64,000 nt of DNA from Favolaschia claudopus (lineage: Eukaryota > Basidiomycota > Agaricomycetes > Agaricales > Mycenaceae): positions 496,001 to 560,000 of the forward strand of contig JAWWNJ010000090.1 in NCBI GenBank assembly GCA_037176885.1, read 5' to 3'. The position numbers and the translations under genes are program-made. The notes under the pieces were generated by a model. That model saw nothing but the letters and a program-made list of their open reading frames with translations. It did not search any database and had not been told where the DNA came from. Positions 55,536-64,000 of this stretch are shown in pieces (within the stretch, counting starts at the first letter, position 1; every line of letters begins with the position of its first letter).

Positions 55536-58500
55536 ATGCCGGATGACCTAGTTCAATGTGATTGCCAAAGCAACTGCTCGCATCGGCAACCTGAGATTAC
55601 ACGTGGAACACGTAGTAATCATAGAAAAGATGATCGTATCTTGGCAATCAAGGCTACTCTCTCAAATCCACAACCTCATGTCAATGAAAGTAGATACTCT
55701 CCCATGCCCTTCACTCAACGCAAAATCTCTTCAAAACATACTGCATCGCAAGATATTTCTATGGGTGGAGATCGCTCAACAAGACGAGTAACATTTCACA
55801 CTAATCAAACAGCTGATGCTGGACTGGGTGAGGCGGAAACTGAGCCTGACACTGTAAACACCATTCCTGCATTTACTTCAGAGTCCTTTGTCTCTTCACG
55901 TACAGATGCAGCTATCAAGCTGATTTATTCTGAAATCATTGCACGTTCTCAAATGACTTTCTCTTCACTTACAACTCCTCTAGTCTTTGTCCACAATCCG
56001 GCAGAGCATGGAGTATTCAAACACGAGTTACCACATATTCCCAATACTGGATTGTATAAACTGAACTCTGATATAAAGATTAACAGTGGCTTTCTTGAAA
56101 ATGAAAATCGATTGTGGCAGCTTCTTGGACATGCTCACTTTCTTCCTCAATGTACTCAAAAAGACATGCTTGAGAATCGCATATGGGCAGAAATTGATAG
56201 AGTCTCACTGGAAAAGGAACAACATTGGAATCGATATAGGCTACATATAGATATCAACAAGGTTGTGGTTAACAACGGTAAGTAAGATCTGCACGTTGTT
56301 GAAACAGGTAGCCAAAGCTTAATGTCCTAGATATCAACTTCATCTCTGTTTCTCACTGGGAGCCTAGTGTTTTAGTATCAATGGTGGTAACTGCTATTAT
56401 GACAGAAATATTTAATCTTCCACGCCAGGGTGGAAGCATCTTGCTGGCAGGCATGTCTGACATGTTGTCCACAGTCTCTATCAAACAGTCAAATCTTCCT
56501 AAAGATCCCAGAACAGCCTATGCTCGTTTGCATTTAGATCCAGTCACTAGAGTGCACATTTGTTGTCCAAGTTGTTGGGCGTTAACACCCTTATCAGACA
56601 ATCCAAGGACAGATCTAAACTCTGACCCAGTAATTCCTCTATGTCAAGAACGTCTCACCACTGACAGCAATATTTGTGGTGAGCCCTTATGGAAGAGAGA
56701 AATCGCACATAACAAAGCCCATCTTACACCTCGTCTCACATATGTACAACAGATTCTCAAGGAGTGGCTTGGGAGACTGCTTTCAAGGCCCGGAATTGAG
56801 AGTATTCTAGATACATATCCTAAAACTGCATCGCAACGAGGCCCTCATGGAGAAATGTCAGATATCTGGAGCTCACCAGTTATCCAACGGCTGGAGGGGC
56901 CGGATGGCCAGTCTTTTCTAGACGGCCCAGAAGGTGAAGGTCGATACTTGTTCAGCTTTGCAGTTGACGGGTTCAATCCATTTCATAACAAAACTGCTAA
57001 ACAAAATGTAACATGCACAGGATTCTTTGCAGTTCTTCTCAACTTCCCTCCACATCTACGCTATCTCATAGAGAATATGTGTCTCCTTGGAGTCGGACCA
57101 GGGCCATTTGGCCCAACTTATGGCCGTTATAATCCATTTCTTCAGCTAATGGTTGAAGAATTTCTGGAGTTTTGGAAGGGTGTGTTCTATACTAGAACTT
57201 TCAATTATCCATCTGGACGTCACACCAAAGCAATGCTTGTACCGTTAGTCTCGGACAGTTTAGCTGCACGTCTTGCTGCTGGATTTACCTCTGTGACATC
57301 CAATTTTTTTTGTCTTGGTTGTCAAATTGACATGGGTCATATTGAACAGTTCTTTGTATGGGAACCTCGTAATCATGAGACTCATCTGGAACATGCTCTA
57401 GCATGGAAGACAGCAAAAACTATACGTGATCAAGAATATCTAGCGACGAAAACGGGTGTCAGATACTCTGCCCTCCTGGAACTTCCTTATTGGAAAGCTG
57501 TTCGTTATGTTTTAACTGAACCTATGCATGTGTTGGATTTAGATCTCATCTCACATCATTGTCGTGAACTATTTCGGATTGACCTTGAAGTCAATGGTGG
57601 TGATGGCTCAGAGCATAGAGTTGCTAGACCACGCCGGCCATCTGATGAGCGCATCAAGCAAGTTTTGGATGCATTCCGAACCCATCGACATAGTCAAACT
57701 TTTCTAAAAGATGTTCTCAAGAATCCATGGGTCAACTTTGAAACATTATGGCATATATGCAACGATAATGACCTTCGTATATCTGGACAAAGACGAGACT
57801 GGTTTGTGCTTCGAATACAAGACTGGGTACGTTATTTGTTCTATTTATTCAGTTCTCACTATCTTTATTGAGTATGATTAGATGAAAGATATCACAGATG
57901 AAGAACTCACAGCAGTGAAGATTCCAGCCCCTCCCCCAACCACTCTACAGGACATTTCAATGGCAGCAGCACAAATGATAAAAACTCAACCGATTTCTAG
58001 AACAAAAACAGAGGTTGAATTAGAATTGTGTGAGAAGCTCAGCAATGCAATTTATCGTGGAACAAAGTTCTCTAGTTTGAAATCCTACAACACCGAGACA
58101 TATGAGCATCTTTGTGCTATAAGAAAACTCTCAAAAGAGGGGACAAAGGAAGCTCTTTATGACAGACTTTCAGAATCTGTATGTTGCCTATTCCTTTTGT
58201 TGAATTACTTGTACTCATGAATATTAGATTTTGATAGAGAAGAACCTTATTCCAGACCTCATACAAGGCAGTAGTACTCAATCTGAAGGTCCTGTACTGG
58301 GGAAGGATGTCATGACAGCGGTCTGGAATGATATGCGCAAAACCATTCTCCCCAGTTGGATTGGAGCAGCTCCAAAAAACTGGGGAACCTCAACTCGTGG
58401 AAAACTCAGTGCTGATCATTGGAGAACGATCTTCACAATTCATCTTCCTATTACTCTCATATGGCTATGGAGAGATGAAACTGGCAGAAAAAGACTGCTG

Positions 58501-59665
58501 CTTGATAATATGATCGACCTGCATCTTGCAATTCTAGCAGCAAATCTTAAAACAACTGATCCACATGAGTCTCGTACTTATGATCTTTACATTAAGCAAT
58601 ACTTGACAGGTATTTCAAAGTTGTTCAGGGAGAATAACATAATGCCCACACATCATGCTGCACTACATATTGGACCTGAATTACGTGAATTCGGACCTAC
58701 TCATGCCAGAAGTGCCCAGTTTTATGAACGGTATATCCATGTTCTTCAGAGACAGAATACGAATATGAAATTTGGTTATAAATTTTCTTAACATATATTG
58801 AAAAATACTAAATTCTTGCAGGTTCAATAGAAACTACTTATATGAACGCAACAGGAAGAGCTTCCAACTTGAAAGCTATTCTGACTGATAATAAAGAAGT
58901 TCGCTCTAAGGTTTCAGAAACAATCAAAGTTTATGAACATAGTTTGAATCGAAATTCTCGAGGCATCAGACTTGCAAACATGATTGATCCAGAGGACACA
59001 CACTTTGATCAAGAGTCTCATTCACATTGGAGCACATTGACACGAACTGAACGGCACATTCTCCAAGATTACTTGTGCTTCACGCACCCTCATACCAATA
59101 TCACACTCAGTGACTGGCAAGCTAGTGCGTCAATAATGGATAAAATTTCAGTCAATGGAGTGTGCTATGCGCAAAAGAATGTTCAAAAATTTGACCAAGA
59201 CAGCTACATCCTTTACAATGTACCTAACACGACACAAATTGGTGTTGGGCAAATCATCAATATATTTCAATACTGGTATACATTTGAGGGCCAGCAGGAA
59301 CAGAAAGGCGTCTACTTGATTGTGGATAGCTTTTCCACAAATATAGCTGATATTATTGATATTCCAGATCCTTACAGGAAATATCCTAATGCTGTTGGGT
59401 ATCTATGCAGTCGAAGAATTATAGAAACCCGAGTCATAGAATCCAAGCACATATGGAGTCATTTTGGAATGACTCCTATAGAGTATAACAACTCATCATT
59501 GATGCATGTTCTTCCGTTAAGTCGAGTAAGTTGTATTGCTTTCAGCTTCAAACAAGCTAACTGTTTTAGTTGAATTTAACCAACTGGTGGTTAAAGGCTG
59601 GCGATACTGAAGATCAGACCACTTCTAATGATGAAGATCATGATAGTGATATAGAAGTTGATTGA
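55536..59665 (+). CDS. CACTA (Tnp2-type) transposase, apparently intact
   Basis: Six exons, 55536-56277, 56331-57826, 57882-58178, 58228-58774, 58822-59525 and 59570-59665, join in perfect phase and give 1,293 aa without any stop. Order: a short Cys-containing start (CDCQSNC), a Ser/Thr-rich leader, a Cys cluster (ICCPSCWAL .. PLCQE .. NICGEPLW) near residue 330, then the catalytic core: FSFAVDGFNPFHNK (first Asp), FFAVLLNFPP, LVSDSLAARLAAGF (second Asp), FFCLGC, and EPMHVLDLDLISHHCREL. A C-terminal SAP-like segment and a long conserved tail end in acidic DEDHDSDIEVD. The enzyme would cut and paste CACTA elements. It lies 1.1 kb downstream of a CACTA MITE. Full length and no decay suggest recent activity. 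Confidence 0.9.
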
Positions 59666-60258
59666 GGTCTACAATGGTCTGTATCAGGGATCAACGTAAA
59701 ATCACCTCCTGTAAGACTAGCCTGTTTATCACTTCTGATGATATCTTGTTGTCACGATCTATTTGCCATCACACTGAAAAAAGAAAAAATTTGATGCAGT
59801 AGAAAATGCACCCCAAATGCTCGACATTTGGGAGTCCATTTAGTTTTCCTACAAAGGCAGCCATTTAGTGTCACCAAAAAGAGAAGACAAAAGCTGGCCT
59901 TTTTACGAGTACTTTAGTAGTCGTTCTTTTCATTTCTCAGGTTGACAGTTTTGAGATTTTGATCACATTAGTGTGGTCACTCTGGAATGCAAGGAAAACA
60001 CACTTTTCTCCCACGGAATTGATCATAATCTGATTTAGTTTTTGATCCGTGAATGGCAAATACTTGGCATGCTTGGTTTGCTCGTAGAGTTTGTGGTGAG
60101 CCTTCTTTGCAGTGTAAGTAGCTCTAATGCTACTTATTTCAAGTCATGATCTTTCCAAAACACTTCAGATGTTACGGTTTGCATGTAAGTTCAAATGCAA
60201 GAGTGATATTGTGCAGCATGTCTTTAAATTTAATTATCATTCGAGTATTCCGGCTATG
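59666..60258. other. Convergent intergenic region
   Basis: AT-rich, between the transposase and a convergent F-box-like gene. A CATTTAGTG motif lies at 59862-59870. No gene seen. Confidence 0.45.
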
Positions 60259-61526
60259 CTATATATCATCCTCCTCACACCCTTTTGAGCTTTTGTATAC
60301 CACGACTTTAGACGAATACCGGGTGAAGTGCTGAACAACTGCCGCCGGTGTGTTGGATGGCACGACCCATTCTAAGACGCGAGTATGGGGTTGGTGAACG
60401 GCGGGGTCCTCTCCAACAAACTCCACGAAGCTTGAGCTGCAATTAGAGAGGTCAATGTGTTTTGCTCTGCACAATTGTCCTATAAACATCAACGCAGTCA
60501 CGTCGAGAGTACGACATGACAACACTACGGCCTCAACCATATTTAAATACGACCTGCAAGCCTCTGCAGTTTCCATCCAACCAGCTGTATTTGACTCTAT
60601 GTTAAGCAATTTGAGAGCAGGCAACACTAGGTTCGCAGGAATGTGAAAGAGAGGTATTGTTTCGAGGCCGAGTGTTAGGTGGGTAACGGACGGTGCGCAA
60701 ATCGGTGGAAAGTAGCTTCCAAAATCGCCTATAATGTTGACTACGACAAGTTCCAGATAGACGAGAGCCGGAGAGGATATCAGCATGGCCCTCACGATGG
60801 CCCGGTCAATGGCAGTGAATATGTGGCGAAGGGATAGGTGTGTTAGCGTCGTATATACTGTGTCTGCTGTCCATGTTGGTGTTACACCATTCAGCCGTAG
60901 TATGCGCAGTTGGGAGTCGTCTGATATAGGTGGGAGGTCTACGCGCTGGCGGCCAAGCGAAGGTCGACGAGCATAGCAATGGATCGTGGTAATATGTGTT
61001 GAGTTTGGAACTGAAATGGTGGAGAGAATAGTCGAGACGTAAGCTTGTGTCACACTTTGTACTAGAATTGTGCTCGCACGGGATACCGCCCCGGTGCACA
61101 ACGGTAGAACATTTTCTATCCACCTGTCAATGCTTCCGTTCGAGCGAGTTGCTCCAGATAACGCGCTGCCTGTGAGATAGTCGTTCTCCGTATCAAATGT
61201 CAAGCACAGATTATTAACGCCCTGTGGTATACGCTCGCATAGAAAAGCCGTGTGCGCCCTTCCCATTGCTATGTGAAAAACTATGTCTCTCCAGATGTGA
61301 GCTTTGAAAAAATGAGTTCACGTTGAAATGGGGCATGTAATGAGTGCTCACGACATTGATGCATTGTTGTTCTCCATCGACGACACACCTTGATAAGATC
61401 ACGACGAGTCTTTTCGCGCACGACCCAGGAATTGGCTGAAGCGACGGCGTAGCATAGTATGATTTCGTCTACTTCTGTTGGCACACCCTTGTTTCCGCAG
61501 GTAAATTGACCGTTGATTTTGGCCAT
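60259..61526 (-). CDS. F-box-like protein with LRR-like C-terminus
   Basis: Two exons, 61526-61352 and 61301-60259, joined by a 50-bp GTGAGC..AAAG intron with fitting phase, give 405 aa. The N-terminus has a short F-box-like motif (VPTEVDEIILCYAVA, then RRDLIKVCRRWRT). The rest alternates Leu-rich strands and helices in the way of irregular leucine-rich repeats: LRILRLNGVTPT, LTHLSLRHIF, PALVYLELVVVNII, PALKLLNIESNT, AKHIDLSNCSSSF. Such proteins usually bind Skp1 and select substrates for SCF ubiquitin ligases; this is inferred from architecture. It ends acidic (GCEEDDI). The family is greatly expanded in agaricomycetes. The long exon 2 has no stop, so the gene looks functional. Confidence 0.8.
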
Positions 61527-61708
61527 GTAGTAGCGAGTTAAAGGTATATTGTCAGCTTTGCTAGCAATGAATCAGGGGCTTGTTTTATCTTAGACCCGCA
61601 GGCAAGCTCTTGAACTGGATTTTGTGGTCGAGCTAATCAATTCTCACGTGCATCTTTGTGTGATAATTGTGTTGTATATCTAAATACATATTCTGACATT
61701 GCTCTGAT

Positions 61709-62124
61709 CTAGATAGGGCCCAGTCTTCCTCCCACCGCTGCGATCAAGTTGGTGCCTTCACGCACCGCTTTCCAATAATCTTGGATGAACCTGTTAAAGT
61801 CTATGAGCTTTTGAACATATGGACGTTGTTAATGAAACACTTACTGCTCTAGGCAATCTGCTGCCAACTCGGCATTCTCCTTACAAAGAGACATGATCTG
61901 TTCGGTTCGTATTCAAGTAGAATGATATTGCCAAACCACTCGCCTCCCTCATTCCCGAAATGCCCTGCTACACATTGGTTGATTGGATGTTTGTGGGTAT
62001 CAGACTGTTTGACGCAGATAACGGCTATCACCATGTCGGTCAAAGCCAGAGATCCTTTCCGTGGTACGTCGCTGTTACATTGTATCCCTATGTTTGCATC
62101 AATCGGAGAGAGACGGAAACTCAC
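61709..62124 (-). pseudogene. Fragment of a transposon-associated agaricomycete protein
   Basis: A minus-strand frame reads KGSLALTDMVIAVICVK and HPINQCVAGHFGNEGGEWFGNIILL to about 61925, then the frame shifts by one and continues IMSLCKENAELAADCLEQ. A 55-bp GTAAGT..CAG intron (about 61841-61788) leads to RFIQDYWKAVREG and a stop at 61709. The shift near 61920 and the absence of any N-terminal part show a degraded fragment. The HPINxCVAxHFG pattern resembles C-terminal regions of multi-copy agaricomycete proteins near transposons; I cannot name the family. Confidence 0.4.
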
Positions 62125-63286
62125 GGCAAATCGGCGAAGTAATTTGGATTATTTTTGCCGTCGGATTGAATGATGCATCGACGTGCCAGAGCAGCTGGAC
62201 ATGATCAAGAGGTGTGTGATTTAATGTCACCAAGAATATTTTGCAAAAGAGGTGTTGATACGTCAAGCATGTTTTACAAAAACACACCAATATGAGGTGG
62301 GGTCATGACCGCCATGTGAGCCTCCATATTCAGCGTTTCAGAAGCCATTGCAGTCCTCGGTTGCTGTTCGTGAGTGTTGGTATTCGAACAGTGACGGGAT
62401 ATTCAATTCCGGTGGCGACCAGGACACCCTAGGTGTCCCCTATATTTTGCTGCGTGAGATATGGGCACATCACATTCAGAATTGATTGGTACTTACAAAC
62501 AACATAGTCATCAGCAACGGGTCTTTGGCTATGAATGCCGAGGCTCGGCTGATGTCTTGCCGATGCAGTACACACTGCAGAATCATTGGCAAGTGGTAAA
62601 TTTTGGCAATCCCGACGCTCCTAACAGGTCCTTGGCCTTGTTTCAGGTGATTATGCACCTCCTGAAATCATCGGCATCCTAAGTGGACAACATATGGCAC
62701 AAGACCCGCAAAGAATTCCAGGTAAGTGATGACCCGTATGGGTTTGCGGGTGGGGTCCAATACGGGTATGGTTTCTGCGGGTCCGGGTACGGTTTGGCCT
62801 CAGGGTACCTGCGGGTGGACCCGTGTTGAACCTTACAAGCTGTTTTTGCTCCTCCATGGTGCAAACCCCTGAAAACTATGTTGACTACGACCATACAAGT
62901 TATAAGCCAATAGTTAGATTAGCAAAAACTGAATGATGTGAACTTGAGGCTTCACTTCACAAAGACACAGTATGGCCAACATAGATAGATGTGACACAAT
63001 AGGGGCAACTGTGACTATAGCTAATAATATAACATACTTTATCATGATGATCAAAGTGTGTTACACTATTTAAACTGCATGATCCCCTGTAGGATCTTCT
63101 ATCAATATCCTTATATTTTCCGTTCTGTTTGCGTCTCTCATAACCAAGTGAGTGAACAAGAATAATTCTTTTCAAGCGAGGCTAATCTTGAGCCATATAG
63201 TGTTTGACCAAACAAATTACTGCTGCAATTTTAAATCCCGTCTGTGTAATCATGCAAATTTTGCTATAGCTCCTGGAGTGTTACAG
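62125..63286. other. Intergenic region with a transposon remnant
   Basis: Contains the truncated CACTA-MITE relative at 62705-62842. Frames at 62461-62682 and 62957-63175 are unsupported. The end may hold the first exon of the next gene. Confidence 0.4.
62705..62842 (-). mobile_element. Truncated relative of the CACTA MITE
   Basis: On the minus strand it reads TAAGGTTCAACACGGGTCC, then GAGGCCAAACCGTACCCG and repeated ACCCGCA/ACCCGTA motifs. This parallels the left end of the element at 53997 (AAGGTTGGACATGGGTCC, then GAGGCCAACCCACACCCG). Neither a CACTA end nor the opposite terminus is kept. Confidence 0.55.
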
Positions 63287-64000
63287 AACCCCAGGAACTC
63301 AGAATACTTTGAGAATTTATCTGCCACAAACAATCCACCTTCAAGTGCTGAGGTCCCATTTATTCATCAAATGATTTCAGGGGCTACAGCACGTATCAGA
63401 GCACTGGAAAAAGTGTCTTCTATATGGACAGATTGCTGTGAGATATGTTTACAGTCATTTTATAATGACTATGTTGGCCTCCTAGCATTTCATCACAAAT
63501 ATCATAGTTTCACATCTCCCCTGCGTAGGTTTCCACCAGAGGTTCTCCTTGAGATATTCTCTTGGATACTTGACAATCTGGATGATCATGTTCCACAACA
63601 ACCACTGTGGACTCTGACTCATATTTGCCATGCCTGGAGAGATATAATCGTCAACAATAGTAGATTTTGGTCGCACATTGTTGTGGATTTCGACCCAGCA
63701 CATAACAAGTCATCGAACGATATATTCAATTTAGACAGATTGCTCACACAAATCACACGGGCACAAAAGCAGCCACTGAAAATATTCTTTCATGGTTGTG
63801 AGAATTCTTCTTCATCTGCACAAACTAATGCGTTTGCGCTTCTTGGCTGCTATTCCTTGCAGTGGGAGTCACTTGACATTGGCCTGACCAGCACACTTGT
63901 ACCATTATTGCCTTTAGTGTCTCAACGGCTTCCCCATCTACGTAGGTTGTCCCTTCAATGGAAGAGTCACCACAGTCAGTCTGGAGTACATTCCATTAAT
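63287..64000 (+). CDS. F-box protein (5' part; runs off the window)
   Basis: An open frame from an acceptor-like TGTTACAG at 63286 to the window end (238 codons) with no stop. It has the standard agaricomycete F-box layout: a leader (ATNNPPSSAEVPF), a helical coil (ATARIRALEKV), LRRFPPEVLLEIFSWILDN, then LTHICHAWRDIIVNNSRFWS, and the first LRR-like strands (WESLDIGLTSTLVPLL, LRRLSLQWKS). The F-box binds Skp1 in SCF ubiquitin ligases. The true start is not settled; the first in-frame ATG is at about 63372, but the leader typical of the family begins before it, so an upstream exon is likely. Confidence 0.75.

Overview
This is a gene-dense but repeat-rich window from a filamentous basidiomycete, almost certainly an agaricomycete mushroom. 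Evidence: genes are cut by many 41-65 bp GT-AG introns with CTRAY-type branch sites; the gene families are those that expand lineage-specifically in Agaricomycetes (F-box/LRR-like proteins, a BTB/POZ protein, a divergent Hsp70, a compact LAMMER kinase, a Tnp2-type CACTA transposase); and there are many unassigned multi-exon proteins. No rRNA gene, CRISPR array or operon was seen. There is one tRNA-like sequence.

Layout. 1-5.5 kb: the 3' end of a coiled-coil gene, a broken hypothetical gene and degenerate repeats. 5.5-13.0 kb: a 348-aa unknown protein, a four-exon BTB gene, a five-exon F-box-like gene and a five-exon Hsp70-like gene. 13-20 kb: weak coding, a G-rich minisatellite, a structured non-coding stretch, a tRNA-like sequence and two unknown proteins. 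20.3-24.6 kb: one wrecked minus-strand DDE-transposase-like gene. It carries an in-place inversion of about 0.5 kb, a MITE inserted in its coding sequence, a 50-bp direct duplication around about 0.5 kb, and several frameshifts and stops. 25-28 kb: unknown proteins and a second copy of the same MITE. 28.5-34.9 kb: one very large minus-strand gene of about 27 exons, with a tandemly duplicated acidic exon-intron module. 35-48.6 kb: mostly non-coding, with arrays of intron-like repeats, a Pho80/PCL-type cyclin gene with a foldback MITE just upstream, and a small four-exon gene. 48.7-51.2 kb: a shortened ABCC-type protein with a Ser-rich tail. 51.8-53.5 kb: a LAMMER kinase. 54.0-59.7 kb: a CACTA MITE and an apparently intact CACTA transposase. 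60-64 kb: an F-box-like gene, a transposon-like gene fragment and the start of another F-box gene.

The window reads as an accessory, transposon-shaped region rather than a biosynthetic or metabolic cluster. Three kinds of non-autonomous DNA element are visible with their termini: a CACC..GGTG MITE (two copies, 3-bp target duplications), a foldback TTTCGAGG..CCTCGAAA MITE (TAA duplication, four CACGTG boxes) and a CACTAAGG..CCTTAGTG MITE. Ubiquitin-ligase adaptor types (F-box, BTB), a chaperone-like protein and a kinase lie side by side, but nothing shows that they act together. Splice models were joined by hand from donor/acceptor sequence and reading-frame phase, so ends of first exons are the least certain part.
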